From contig JBBSBK010000005.1 of assembly GCA_038251315.1 (NCBI GenBank), forward strand, positions 1 to 59,173: a DNA stretch of 59,173 bases, read 5' to 3'. Positions within the stretch are counted from its first letter, which is position 1, and every line of letters begins with the position of its first letter. The stretch is from JBBKXP01 sp038251315. Its GTDB lineage: Bacteria > Pseudomonadota > Alphaproteobacteria > Rhodobacterales > Rhodobacteraceae. Positions 34,619 to 43,072 of the stretch are shown here, one piece after another. A model generated the notes under the pieces. It was not told where the DNA came from. It made no database searches and saw only the letters and a program-made list of their open reading frames with translations. Position numbers and translations under genes: made by a program.

Positions 34619-35065
34619 TTAGGCTGCGGTTTTGGATTTCCCCAAGGCGGCAAGCTGTTTCGCTCCCCAGGCCATTTGCTCGCGCAATTCGCCGATCGCC
34701 TCGTCCAGTTCGGCGCGCTGCGCCTGCATGTCGGCAAGATGGCGCTGTGCGGTGTCGTAGGTTTTGGCCAGTTGCGTTTGCTGGCTGTCCCCCATGTCGT
34801 ACAGGTCAAGCAGTTGGCGGATTTCTTCCAGCGCAAAGCCAAACCGCTTGCCTCGCAGGATCAGTTTCAGCCGCGCCCGGTCGCGTTTGGTGAACAGGCG
34901 ACGCTGCCCTTGCCGGATCGGCGACAGCAGTTCCTTGGCTTCGTAAAAGCGAAGGGTGCGCGGTGTTACATCGAAGGCGGCGCACATCTGGCTGATGGTC
35001 ATGGTCATATCTGTCATCGTTCTGTCCGTTTGCATGGTTTGAACCCCGCAACTGCGTACCGTCAT
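34619..35065 (-). CDS. MerR family regulator 1 (LiuR-like)
   Basis: A 148-residue activator or repressor. The N-terminal winged helix starts near TISQMCAAFDVTPRTLRFYEAKELL, followed by the MerR wing (RRLFTKRDRARLKLILRGKRFGFALEEIRQLLDLYD) and a coiled coil. Starts at 35065, 35035 and 35017 are all in frame; I give the longest because AGGA lies about five bases upstream, but the conserved domain begins only near residue 25. It sits 18 bp upstream of the acyl-CoA dehydrogenase gene, typical of MerR/LiuR control of branched-chain and fatty acid degradation. A LiuR-like site lies just upstream. Confidence 0.85.
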   Translation of the reverse strand: MTVRSCGVQTMQTDRTMTDMTMTISQMCAAFDVTPRTLRFYEAKELLSPIRQGQRRLFTKRDRARLKLILRGKRFGFALEEIRQLLDLYDMGDSQQTQLAKTYDTAQRHLADMQAQRAELDEAIGELREQMAWGAKQLAALGKSKTAA

Positions 35066-35083
35066 GCAATCCTACAAGCAAAG

Positions 35084-35099
35084 ATGACGTTAACGTAAA
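35084..35099. promoter_or_regulatory. LiuR-like MerR operator
   Basis: The reverse strand reads TTTACGTTAACGTCAT, close to the known LiuR pattern TTTACGT-N2-ACGTAAA. The core ACGTTAACGT is a perfect 10-bp palindrome. It lies 19 bp upstream of the MerR1 start at 35065 and downstream of MerR2. The pattern is from published regulon analysis of LiuR; control of this operon is inferred. Confidence 0.65.
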
Positions 35100-35182
35100 C
35101 ATAACGTGGCGTCATGGCAGCGATGACGAAAGGTCAGGGAAATTTTACGTGGATCGGCGCAATAAGTGACGAGCCCGTCAGC

Positions 35183-35551
35183 CTAGCCCAGCGATGTCGC
35201 CGTGTCATCGCGCAGCCGTTTCAGATCGTCCACGGTTTCCTGCAACTGCCGCTGTTGGTCGCCCAGTTCGGCGATCTGTCGGTCGGCCAGTTCGATCCAT
35301 TTGCGCATCTGCTGTTGGTTGCCTTCCTTGTCGTATATCATCAGCCATTGTCGAATGTCCTCAAGGCTGAAGCCGAACCGCCGCCCGCGCAGGATCAGGG
35401 TCATCCGCGCCAATTCGCGCCCGCCATAGAACCGCGTTCGCCCTTCCTTTTCGGGGGTCAGCAGTTCGATGTATTCATAGTACCGCAGGGTGCGCGGCGT
35501 CACGTCGAATTTCGCGCACATCTCTTTGAAAGATAGGCGGACGTTGGACAT
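35183..35551 (-). CDS. MerR family regulator 2
   Basis: A 122-residue MerR paralogue of regulator 1: RLSFKEMCAKFDVTPRTLRYYEYIELL parallels it residue by residue, then TRFYGGRELARMTLILRGRRFGFSLEDIRQWLMIYD and a coiled-coil tail. The ATG at 35551 follows GGGAGG; the longer frame to 35572 is not needed. It is separated from MerR1 by 117 bp holding the LiuR-like site. Two paralogous MerR genes in tandem probably control the same or related acyl-CoA genes. Its effector is unknown. Confidence 0.85.
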   Translation of the reverse strand: MSNVRLSFKEMCAKFDVTPRTLRYYEYIELLTPEKEGRTRFYGGRELARMTLILRGRRFGFSLEDIRQWLMIYDKEGNQQQMRKWIELADRQIAELGDQQRQLQETVDDLKRLRDDTATSLG

Positions 35552-35607
35552 TGCTGGCCTCCCTGTTCTCAACCCTAGCGGGCCGGAATGGTTCGGGCAA
35601 CAAAGGA

Positions 35608-36741
35608 CTAATTTAGAAAGCCGGGTGCGAACCAGTAGAACCCATAGGCCAGGATAAGCGCCGGGATCGTCGAATAGATCGTTGCCCAGAACGCGGCGCG
35701 GGGGTTCAGCGCGATCGCCGGAAACAGCGCGTCGCCGTCATTAGAAATCGCATTGCCAATCAGAGCGGCAAAGGGGATCAGCCCGTTGATATACAGCGTC
35801 GTCACCAGAACCTGCGGTCCGCAGCCGGGGATCAGCCCGACGACGACAGCCAGCAGCGGCAGCAGTGGGGCGACGGAACCGAACAGGGCCGCAATGTCCA
35901 GCCCCGCATATGTCGCGACGTAATCGTAGGCGAGGTAAGCCCCGATCACCCAAACCGAGATGAAGGCCGTTTCTTCGGTCATCCGGGTCAGTGGGCTGTC
36001 CTTGGCATTCGTCATCGCCTGCACCGATGAGGCCGCCCAAACAAATAACCCTATCGCCGTTCCCGCCAGCCCTATCAGCAATGGGGCGCTGCCCAGAAAT
36101 GCGGTGTCGATCTGTGTGACCTGCATGATCCCCAGCGCCAGACCGGGGATTGCAACGGCGAAGTAAGCATAATCGCGCGCCCGCGTCTTGCCGATCAGCG
36201 GGGCCAGTTCGCATTGCGCCGATGTATCCGGCTGCATCCCGTGCCCCGGCAGGGCATCGACGATCCAACCCGAAAGGATGCCGGCTGCAAATGACAGTGG
36301 CAGGACCACCGCCGCCACCTCGGGCCGGGTGGCGATCAGCAGGAACGCCGCATCGCCCATCGTTGCTGTCAGGGCCGCAACCACTGCGCCGAACCCGACG
36401 TTGCCCGACGAATAGGCCGCGACAACGACCACCGCGCCGCCGCATCCGGGCGTGGCCCCCAGCAACGCGGCCATTGGAACCTGCCAGCCTTTGGCCCCTT
36501 TCAGCGCCGTGCCGATATTGAATTTAAAGGCCCGCTCGGCCCCGTAAAACAGCAGCAGCGTCGCCGCCACAAAGGCCGAGACCTGCACATAGGCATCCAC
36601 CATCAGCCCGCGCGTCAATTCGCCCAATCCGCCGGGCGCGATGGCCAGCGCCAGAAATGCCAGCGCCACCAGCAGCCGGTTGATGCGAAATGGTCCCAGG
36701 CGGGTGGCCATTGTGGTCGGGGCGGTTGCGGTGGGGTGCAT
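35608..36741 (-). CDS. Putative 10-TM heavy-metal/manganese exporter
   Basis: A 377-residue inner-membrane protein with about ten helices in two symmetric halves. Each half has a GCGP- or GCGG-type motif: ALLGATPGCGGAVVVVAAYSSG in the first and VGLIPGCGPQVLVTTLYING in the second. This fits the putative 10-TM heavy-metal exporter family (ArsP_2-like), annotated in proteobacteria as a putative manganese transporter. The substrate is not proven. The ATG at 36741 lies 14 bp from a Fur/Mur-like box, with AGGA between. The gene is monocistronic and divergent from a thioesterase pair. Confidence 0.8.
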   Translation of the reverse strand: MHPTATAPTTMATRLGPFRINRLLVALAFLALAIAPGGLGELTRGLMVDAYVQVSAFVAATLLLFYGAERAFKFNIGTALKGAKGWQVPMAALLGATPGCGGAVVVVAAYSSGNVGFGAVVAALTATMGDAAFLLIATRPEVAAVVLPLSFAAGILSGWIVDALPGHGMQPDTSAQCELAPLIGKTRARDYAYFAVAIPGLALGIMQVTQIDTAFLGSAPLLIGLAGTAIGLFVWAASSVQAMTNAKDSPLTRMTEETAFISVWVIGAYLAYDYVATYAGLDIAALFGSVAPLLPLLAVVVGLIPGCGPQVLVTTLYINGLIPFAALIGNAISNDGDALFPAIALNPRAAFWATIYSTIPALILAYGFYWFAPGFLN

Positions 36742-36754
36742 GCGTCGTCCTAGT

Positions 36755-36769
36755 TGCGAATTACTCTCA
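36755..36769. promoter_or_regulatory. Fur/Mur-like metal-regulator box
   Basis: The reverse strand reads TGAGAGTAATTCGCA, differing at two positions from the inverted repeat TGAGAATNATTCTCA recognised by Fur-family regulators. It lies 14 bp upstream of the start of the metal exporter gene, overlapping the likely promoter region. The match was made by eye, without a scoring matrix. Confidence 0.5.
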
Positions 36770-36838
36770 TTCACAGATATAGCGCTTGCCCCCGCGCTGG
36801 CAAGTGCCAAGTTGCCCCCGATTTGAACGGAGTCCGCT

Positions 36839-37279
36839 ATGAGTGACGACATGACCGCCCGCCGTGAACGGTTGGCCAGGCAATTCATCGCGGCACTGCC
36901 GCATGCCCGCGCTTTGGGCATGGCGCTGAGCCACGTGGGCGAGGGAACGGCCGAAATCGGGATGGACTATGATGCCCGCTTTGTCGGTGACCCGGATACC
37001 GGCGTTATCCACGGCGGGGCGGTATCGGCTTTGATGGATACCTGTTCGGGCGCGGCGGTGATGGCCCACCCCAGCGCACCGCACGGCACATCGACCCTCG
37101 ATCTGCGCATCGACTACATGCGCCCTGCCACGCCGGGCCAGCGGATCGTGGCGCGAGCCGAATGCTATCACGTCACCCGATCCGTCGCGTTCATCCGTGC
37201 CGTGGCGCTGGACGATGACACCGCCCGTCCCGTTGCCACGGCCACTGGTGCCTTCACCGTCGAAGGGGTGACACTGTGA
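36839..37279 (+). CDS. PaaI-type thioesterase
   Basis: A 146-residue hotdog-fold thioesterase. Motifs are IHGGAVSALMDTCSGAAVM (the HGG with active-site residues) and STLDLRIDYMRPATPGQ. It hydrolyses aryl- or short acyl-CoA thioesters in the cytoplasm; the substrate is unknown. GGAG is eight bases before the ATG. Its stop overlaps the GTG start of the next hotdog gene, so the two are translationally coupled and perhaps form a heteromer. Confidence 0.85.
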   Translation: MSDDMTARRERLARQFIAALPHARALGMALSHVGEGTAEIGMDYDARFVGDPDTGVIHGGAVSALMDTCSGAAVMAHPSAPHGTSTLDLRIDYMRPATPGQRIVARAECYHVTRSVAFIRAVALDDDTARPVATATGAFTVEGVTL

Positions 37280-37758
37280 AACGTCCCGAACCCGTGCAGG
37301 TCATCAAGCAACGCCGCGATGCAGCGCTGGAGGCTTTGGTTGGCGGCGTGCCGTATATCCAGTTCCTTGGTATCCGGTTTGACCGGCGCGGCGACGAATT
37401 GACCGCCGTGCTGCCCTACACCGACGCCTTGATCGGCAACCCGATTTTGCCCGCCCTGCACGGTGGCGTGACGGCCGCGTTCCTCGAGGTGGCGGCGATC
37501 ATCGAACTGTCATGGGCCATCGTCTGGGAAGGGATGGAGGGCGGGGGCGAGGCGGGCAAGGTGCGCCTGCCAAAAACCATCGATTTTACCATCGACTACC
37601 TGCGCACCGGGCTGCCGCGTGATGCTTATGCGCGGGCGCGGGTCAATCGGTCGGGTCGCCGCTATGCGTCGGTCCATGTCGAGGCGTGGCAGGACAACCG
37701 CGCCCGCCTGTTTGCGCAAGCCACAGGGCATTTCCTGATGCCGGCCCGCGATGGCTGA
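37276..37758 (+). CDS. Second hotdog thioesterase (PaaI-like)
   Basis: A 160-residue hotdog protein paralogous to the preceding gene, with ALHGGVTAAFLEVAAIIELSW and IDFTIDYLRTGLPRDAYA in the same order. It keeps HGG but has a Glu where the first has Asp. It starts with GTG at 37276, overlapping the previous stop, and it overlaps the MATE gene by eight bases, so the three genes are one operon. Substrate is unknown. Confidence 0.83.
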   Translation: MKRPEPVQVIKQRRDAALEALVGGVPYIQFLGIRFDRRGDELTAVLPYTDALIGNPILPALHGGVTAAFLEVAAIIELSWAIVWEGMEGGGEAGKVRLPKTIDFTIDYLRTGLPRDAYARARVNRSGRRYASVHVEAWQDNRARLFAQATGHFLMPARDG

Positions 37759-39055
37759 CCTGACGCACAGGCGGGTATTGCACATCGCGCTGCCGATCGT
37801 GCTGTCCAATGCCACGGTGCCAATTTTGGGAACGGTGGATACTGCCGTGGTCGGGCAGATGGGGCTGGCCGCGCCGATCGGGGCGGTAGGCATCGGCGCG
37901 ATCATCCTGACGGCGCTGTATTGGGTGTTCGGGTTCTTGCGGATGGGCACCACAGGGTTTGCCGCGCAGGCGCTGGGTCAGGGGGACAAGGCCGAGGGCG
38001 CGGCGATCCTGATCCGCGCGCTGGGCATCGCGGCGGTGGCGGGGCTTGCTATCGTCGCGCTGCAACTGCCGTTGTTTCATTTCGCCTTTCGTCTGTCGCC
38101 TGCATCGGACGAAGTCGAGGGGCTGGCGCGGCAATACATGGCGATTCGGGTCTGGTCGGCCCCGGCGCTGATCGGACTTTATGCGATTACCGGTTGGCTG
38201 ATCGCGGCGGAACGCACGCGGGCGGTGCTGGTCATCCAGTTGTGGATGAACGGGCTGAACATCGTTCTGGATCTGTGGTTCGTACTGGGCCTTGGCTGGG
38301 GCGTGCCGGGTGTGGCGTTGGCGACGTTTCTGGCCGAATGGTCGGGGCTGGCCTTGGGCCTGTGGTTCTGCCGCAGTGCTTTCCGCGATCCGGGCTGGCG
38401 CGATCTGTCGCGGCTGCTGGACCCGGCCAAGCTGCGCCGCTTTGCCAGCGTCAACGGTGACATCCTCTTGCGATCCCTGATGTTACAGGCGATTTTCGTG
38501 TCGTTCCTGTTCTTTGGGGCGCGGTTCGGCGATGTGCAACTGGCCGCCAACCACATCCTGCTGCTGTTTCTGGAAATCACCGCCTATGCGATGGACGGTT
38601 TCGCGTTTTCAGCCGAAACGTTGGTGGGGCAGGCGCTGGGCGCACGCCAGCAGACGGCATTGCGGCGTGCGGCGGTGCTGACCAGTTTCTGGGGTCTGAT
38701 GGTGGGCGTGGCTTTGGCACTGCTGTTCTGGGTTGCTGGCGGCGCGGTCATCGACGTGATGACGACGGCCCCGAACGTGCGTGACGTGGCGCGGGTCTAT
38801 CTGCCTTACATGGTGCTGGCACCGATCTTGGGCGCGGCGGCATGGATGCTGGACGGGATATTCATCGGCGCGACCCGCACGGGCGACATGCGCAACATGA
38901 TGGCGGTGTCGGCGGCGGTGTATTTCGTCGCCGTTTACGCGCTGATGCCTGCGTTCGGCAATCACGGGCTGTGGCTGGCGTTTCTCCTCAGCTTCGTGGT
39001 GCGTGGGGTGACGCTGGGCTGGAAATATCCGGGGCTCGAGGCGACGGCCCGCTAG
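37751..39055 (+). CDS. MATE family efflux transporter
   Basis: A 434-residue multidrug and toxin extrusion transporter with about twelve membrane helices. The N-terminal LPIVLSNATVPILGTVDTAVVGQMG and the second half ILLRSLMLQAIFVSFLF, with LAANHILLLFLEITAYAMDGFAFSAETLVGQALGA, match the DinF branch of the family. It exports cationic or lipophilic compounds using a Na+ or H+ gradient. It overlaps the thioesterase gene upstream, and its stop overlaps that of convergent pyrD. Confidence 0.93.
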   Translation: MADLTHRRVLHIALPIVLSNATVPILGTVDTAVVGQMGLAAPIGAVGIGAIILTALYWVFGFLRMGTTGFAAQALGQGDKAEGAAILIRALGIAAVAGLAIVALQLPLFHFAFRLSPASDEVEGLARQYMAIRVWSAPALIGLYAITGWLIAAERTRAVLVIQLWMNGLNIVLDLWFVLGLGWGVPGVALATFLAEWSGLALGLWFCRSAFRDPGWRDLSRLLDPAKLRRFASVNGDILLRSLMLQAIFVSFLFFGARFGDVQLAANHILLLFLEITAYAMDGFAFSAETLVGQALGARQQTALRRAAVLTSFWGLMVGVALALLFWVAGGAVIDVMTTAPNVRDVARVYLPYMVLAPILGAAAWMLDGIFIGATRTGDMRNMMAVSAAVYFVAVYALMPAFGNHGLWLAFLLSFVVRGVTLGWKYPGLEATAR

Positions 39056-40095
39056 GTCCAGTCGGCGCGCCCCGTGCCTACCGCCTGCGCAACATTCGCA
39101 AACCCGTCGCGTTCCAGCAGTGCGTCGAGCCCGCGCACGATGACATTGACCAGGCCGACCCCGCCGTAGACAAGTCCGGTATAAAGCTGAACGGCCGACG
39201 CACCGGCGCGAATTTTCTGATAGGCCTGTTCGGCGCTGGCCACCCCGCCGACACCGATTATCGGCAGGTGAGTGAGCGACGCTAGCCGTCCCAGAACCCG
39301 CGTGGACATTTCGAACAGCGGTTGGCCGGAAAGGCCGCCCTTTTCGCACCGATGCGGACTTTTCAAACCTGAGCGCTCCAGTGTGGTGTTAGTGGCGATG
39401 ATCCCGGCGATACCGGACGCCGTCGCCACCTCGGCCACGTCGACGATTTCGCCGTCCCCAAGGTCCGGTGCGATTTTCAGGAAGATCGGAATGCCGTGCG
39501 CGTTTGCCGCCATCACCCCGGCCAGCAGTTCGACCAGCGCCGCCTTGCCTTGCAGATCGCGCAGGCGTTCGGTGTTGGGGCTGGACACGTTGACCGTGGC
39601 GAAATCGATATGCGCGCCGCAGGTCGCCAGCACCAGCGCAAAATCGCCAGCACGGTTGCCACTGTCCTTGTTGGCCCCAAGGTTCAGGCCGATGATGCCC
39701 ACCTTGGGCCGCTGCGCCAGCCGCGCGGCGATGGCTTCTGCGCCGTCGTTATTGAACCCGAAACGATTGATCGCGGCCCGGTCCTGCGTCAGCCGGAACA
39801 GCCGGGGTTTAGGGTTGCCGGGCTGGGGCACGGGCGTTACCGCGCCGACTTCGAGAAATCCGAATCCGCAGCGCGACAGCGGATGCAGGGCGGTGGCGTT
39901 CTTGTCGAACCCGGCGGCCAGACCGACAGGATTGGGCAGGGCCAGCCCCGCCAGCGTGGTCGCCAGCCGGGCCGAGGTGAATGGACCGCCGCGTGGCCCA
40001 AGACCGATATTCAGGGCCTTCAACGCCAGCCCATGCGCGGTTTCAGGGTCGATCCGACGCAGGGCGGCAAGCCCGAGTGTGTCCAGCGCCCTCAT
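39052..40095 (-). CDS. pyrD: Dihydroorotate dehydrogenase (quinone), class 2
   Basis: A 347-residue flavoprotein that oxidises dihydroorotate in pyrimidine synthesis at the inner membrane, giving electrons to quinone. Class 2 features are an N-terminal amphipathic helix before NPVGLAAGFDKNATAL, NRFGFNNDG, NVSSPNTERLRDLQ, KIAPDLGDGEI, TNTTLERS and the FMN phosphate loop VGGVASAEQAYQKIRAGASAVQLYTG. The ATG at 40095 overlaps the stop of the DUF952 gene upstream, so they are one operon. Confidence 0.96.
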   Translation of the reverse strand: MRALDTLGLAALRRIDPETAHGLALKALNIGLGPRGGPFTSARLATTLAGLALPNPVGLAAGFDKNATALHPLSRCGFGFLEVGAVTPVPQPGNPKPRLFRLTQDRAAINRFGFNNDGAEAIAARLAQRPKVGIIGLNLGANKDSGNRAGDFALVLATCGAHIDFATVNVSSPNTERLRDLQGKAALVELLAGVMAANAHGIPIFLKIAPDLGDGEIVDVAEVATASGIAGIIATNTTLERSGLKSPHRCEKGGLSGQPLFEMSTRVLGRLASLTHLPIIGVGGVASAEQAYQKIRAGASAVQLYTGLVYGGVGLVNVIVRGLDALLERDGFANVAQAVGTGRADWT

Positions 40096-40424
40096 GCCAT
40101 TTGGGGAAAATCGTGCGCTGTCCCGTTCCACGGCAAGGGCGCGTGCCAGACCACATCGGACAAGCGCAAGGCGCCAAACAGGTGCGGAAACAGATCGCCG
40201 CCACGGGATGGTTCCCATTTCAAGTCAGTCAAACCATCCGCCTCGACGGCCAATAATTCCAGCCCCCCGATCCCGGCGAAATAGAGTGCCGCTGTGGTTG
40301 GGCATTGCGCGGCAGTCGAGAAATGGACGAACCCGTCGGCAAGGTCGATCGGGGCACCAAGGGTCGTGCCCTGTGTGCGCAGATCGGCCCATTCTGCGGC
40401 CCGGAAAATCTTGTAAATCAGCAT
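40092..40424 (-). CDS. DUF952 family protein
   Basis: A 110-residue small protein with the DUF952 layout: YKIFRAAEWADLRTQG at the start, DLADGFVHFSTAAQCPTTAALYFAG, ELLAVEADGL and FPHLFGALRLSDVVWHAPLPW. The family is glutathione-S-transferase-neighbour-like and of unknown function; a conserved His (FVHFS) is present. It lies directly upstream of pyrD with a 4-base ATGA overlap, a common pairing in Rhodobacterales. Confidence 0.85.
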   Translation of the reverse strand: MLIYKIFRAAEWADLRTQGTTLGAPIDLADGFVHFSTAAQCPTTAALYFAGIGGLELLAVEADGLTDLKWEPSRGGDLFPHLFGALRLSDVVWHAPLPWNGTAHDFPQMA

Positions 40425-40581
40425 GACGCCCTGATGCCCGTGGCCTTGGCGTTGGTCAATGGGCCAACGGCCCCTGTCAAAGTCCTGTTACCGTTAACGG
40501 GTAATGTCCGCGTCGCGGGCTTTGACTCTGCTGCCAATCAGCGCGACCATACCCCGATAATTGCCAACCGGGAGAACGACG

Positions 40582-42102
40582 ATGAAACTTGCTGCCACGA
40601 CGTTACGAACCCTTTTGGGGGCCACGGCCCTTGCTACGGCGCTGGCCATGCCGCTTGCCGCCGAGACTGTGAACATCACGATCCTTGGGGTCGGCGATAT
40701 CTATGATTTTGCCGGTGACGGCGAACGGGGCGGCTTTGCGCGGATGAATGCCGTCGCCCTGGCCGAACGCGCCGCCAATCCGAACACAATCTATGTGATG
40801 GACGGTGATATGCTTTCACCGTCGCTGCTGTCAGGCTTTGACAAGGGTCAGAACACCATCGACCTGACCAACCTGGTGCCCTTTGACCTTGCCGTGCCGG
40901 GCAACCACGAATTCGACTTTGGCGTCGCCAACTTTGCCGAAAAGATGGCGGCATCGAAATACCCTTGGGCGGCGGTGAACATCACCAATGCCGACGGATC
41001 GCCGATCGAGGGTCTTGGCGGCACGACGATGAAGGACGTCGGCGGCGTCATGGTGGCGCTGGTGCCGGTGGCGCAGGACACCTCGCCCCAAGTGTCATCG
41101 ACCGAGGATCTGGTGTTTCTGGACACCGTCGACACCGGTATCGCGGCAGCCAAGGCCGCACGCGAGGCGGGGGCCGATCTGGTCGTCGGCGTGGTGCAAA
41201 CCAACATGTCCAACGACCGCGAACTGATTTCGAGCGGCGCGTTCGACGTCATCATGTCGGGCGACGACCACCAGTATGCCACGTCCTATGACGGGCGGAC
41301 CGCCTATGTCGAAACCTCGATCGACGGGCGGTTTCTGTCGCCCATCGATATCGCCGTCACCATCGGTGCCAAGGACGATGGCACCCGCACGATCGACTGG
41401 ACCCCGATGTTCCGTTTCATCGACACGGCGAATGTCACACCCGATCTGAACAGTCAGGCGATGGTCGACACCTTCACCGCCCAACTCGACGAAAGCCTGA
41501 ATGTCGAAATCGGCACGACGACGGGTGAACTTGACAGCCGCCGCAATGTGATCCGCGGCGAAGAATCGGCGATGGGCAACCTGATCGCCGATGCGATCCG
41601 GGCCGCGACCGATGCCGATGTCGCCATCGCCAATGGCGGCGGTATCCGGGCCGACCGCACCTATGATGCCGGCACCATGTTGACCCGCCGCGACATCCTC
41701 AGTGAACTGCCGTTCGGCAACGTCACCGTGCTGACCGAAATTCCGGGCAGCCAGTTGCTGGCGGCGATCGAAAACGGCGTGTCTCAGGTCGAAGAAGGGG
41801 CGGGGCGCTTTCCGCAAGTGTCTGGCATGACCGTCGTTTATGACCCGACCGCACCAGCAGGCAGCCGGGTTGCCGAGATCACCGTGGGTGGCGCGCCGCT
41901 CGACCCTGACAAGCTTTACCGGGTCGCCGCGAACGATTACATCCTTGGTGGCGGCGACGGTTACGGGGCGCTGGGCGGCGGCAATGTGCTGATCAACAAG
42001 GGCAACGGCAACCTGATGGCCAACGATGTGATGGATTATGTCGTCATGAACGGCGGCGTTACCAGCAGCGTCGAAGGCCGGATCAAGGTCGTCGGACAGT
42101 AG
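40582..42102 (+). CDS. Periplasmic 5'-nucleotidase/phosphoesterase (UshA type)
   Basis: A 506-residue exported enzyme. Residues about 1-27 are a signal peptide cut after AMPLAA. The N-terminal metallophosphatase domain has GVGDIYDF and VPGNHEFDFG, with metal-binding NHE, and SGDDHQ. The C-terminal 5'-nucleotidase domain has ANGGGIRA and AANDYILGGGDGYGALGG. It probably hydrolyses nucleotides in the periplasm, freeing nucleosides for uptake and for the cdd-deo-add salvage operon. GGGAG lies eight bases before the ATG at 40582. A hairpin follows at 42121. Confidence 0.92.
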   Translation: MKLAATTLRTLLGATALATALAMPLAAETVNITILGVGDIYDFAGDGERGGFARMNAVALAERAANPNTIYVMDGDMLSPSLLSGFDKGQNTIDLTNLVPFDLAVPGNHEFDFGVANFAEKMAASKYPWAAVNITNADGSPIEGLGGTTMKDVGGVMVALVPVAQDTSPQVSSTEDLVFLDTVDTGIAAAKAAREAGADLVVGVVQTNMSNDRELISSGAFDVIMSGDDHQYATSYDGRTAYVETSIDGRFLSPIDIAVTIGAKDDGTRTIDWTPMFRFIDTANVTPDLNSQAMVDTFTAQLDESLNVEIGTTTGELDSRRNVIRGEESAMGNLIADAIRAATDADVAIANGGGIRADRTYDAGTMLTRRDILSELPFGNVTVLTEIPGSQLLAAIENGVSQVEEGAGRFPQVSGMTVVYDPTAPAGSRVAEITVGGAPLDPDKLYRVAANDYILGGGDGYGALGGGNVLINKGNGNLMANDVMDYVVMNGGVTSSVEGRIKVVGQ

Positions 42103-42120
42103 GCCGGCGACGGAATGCAG

Positions 42121-42145
42121 CGGGGCGGCCATGCCCGCCGCCCCG
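42121..42145 (+). terminator. Probable terminator hairpin after 5'-nucleotidase gene
   Basis: CGGGGCGGC (42121-42129) pairs with GCCGCCCCG (42137-42145), followed by TTGCCTTT, a weak T-rich tail, about 20 bases after the stop codon. Confidence 0.6.
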
Positions 42146-42178
42146 TTGCCTTTGCGACCTCGCCTTGCGGTTTTGCGC

Positions 42179-42201
42179 ACCGAAATGCGCATCATTTCGG
42201 T
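42179..42201. repeat. Hairpin outside the left end of the Mu-like remnant
   Basis: ACCGAAATG and CATTTCGGT are perfect 9-bp arms with loop CGCAT. It lies 39 bp outside the left inverted repeat at 42240. It may be a second terminator for the nucleotidase gene; it lacks a T-tract. Confidence 0.5.
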
Positions 42202-42239
42202 CCTGGTTTCTGTTAGTTATCAAATGCTCTGACTCTGTC

Positions 42240-42259
42240 ATATCAGTTGGTTTGAGCCG
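42240..42259 (+). repeat. Left 20-bp terminal inverted repeat
   Basis: ATATCAGTTGGTTTGAGCCG; its exact reverse complement is at 44228-44247. Probably the outermost transposase-binding site of the phage end. Confidence 0.75.
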
Positions 42260-42329
42260 GTTTTCTGGCGGTCTGGCCGGGATCAGGTGGGGGGTTCTGA
42301 TTGAAGCCGGTGACGTCCATTTGATCCGG

Positions 42330-42725
42330 TTAGCGGCCGGAGTTCGAACGCTCATTCCACCACCAGAGCATCGCGCTGCGCTTGATCCGCCGGTGGGGTG
42401 GGAACTGTGCTTCGATGGCGACTTCAAGCTCTGCATAGGTCATCTTTTCGATCCTCGACAGGATGAACATGCGAAGCTCCGGATCGCTTTCGATCTTCGA
42501 CATGCGGCCGCGCCGCCGCTCAAGGCGATGACGAGTGCCGGGCACGTCGCAGTCGGGAAGGTCGTTTATCGCCTCTTTAACGAGATCGCTAATCACCTTT
42601 TGAACATGCGCCGCACTCCGGTCATTGCCGTCGATTGCCGCCTTGATCAATCCTCGAGCCATTGCAAGGTCGCTCTCGGCGGCCTCGGGCCGATCACGGA
42701 ATCGGGCGACGGCGTCGTCGTTCAT
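42330..42725 (-). CDS. Mu-like phage-associated protein, possibly DNA-binding
   Basis: A 131-residue protein. The C-terminal part (RRGRMSKIESDPELRMFILSRIEKMTYAELEVAIEAQFPPHRRIKRSAMLWWW) has a helix-turn-helix look, with a region reminiscent of small terminase or Gp27-type proteins, but the assignment is uncertain. The N terminus is an alpha-helical, charged segment. Its ATG overlaps the Mor-like stop codon (ATGA), so it is co-transcribed with it, and its stop is 70 bp from the left terminal repeat. Confidence 0.55.
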   Translation of the reverse strand: MNDDAVARFRDRPEAAESDLAMARGLIKAAIDGNDRSAAHVQKVISDLVKEAINDLPDCDVPGTRHRLERRRGRMSKIESDPELRMFILSRIEKMTYAELEVAIEAQFPPHRRIKRSAMLWWWNERSNSGR

Positions 42726-43072
42726 GCCGACCTCAGATATTTACGGACCGATACCTCGCTGACCCGCAGGGTGCGGGCGATATCGGCAACACTTGTTCCG
42801 CGCGTAGCCAGCACCTTTGACAGCCACGGTTTTGCCAGCGGCACCCGGCGCGGCAACAGGTGCGCCTTCGCGCCCAGTGCTTTGGCCAGATCGTAACCGA
42901 CCAGCGCTTCGAGCTTCCCACGACCCTTCGGGTCTTCGGACAGATAAAGCGTCGCGCCGCCGAAGGTCAGCAGGAAATCGACAGTCCGGTCGATGCCCGG
43001 CACTTCGGCATAGATCGCGACCTGCGCGGGCGGTTCCGGCATGGGCATCAAAGGATCGTCCGTTTCTCGCAT
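42722..43072 (-). CDS. Mor-like phage transcription activator
   Basis: A 116-residue protein with the Mor layout: an acidic N terminus (EVPGIDRTVDFLLTFGGATLYLS), a conserved basic region (ARALLPRRVPL-type, here AHLLPRRVPLAKPWL) and a C-terminal helix-turn-helix (TSVADIARTLRVSEVSVRKYL). Mor activates the middle operon in Mu. The start at 43072 is an ATG preceded by GGCGGA. The frame upstream to 43237 is open but lacks Mor features. Confidence 0.65.
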   Translation of the reverse strand: MRETDDPLMPMPEPPAQVAIYAEVPGIDRTVDFLLTFGGATLYLSEDPKGRGKLEALVGYDLAKALGAKAHLLPRRVPLAKPWLSKVLATRGTSVADIARTLRVSEVSVRKYLRSA

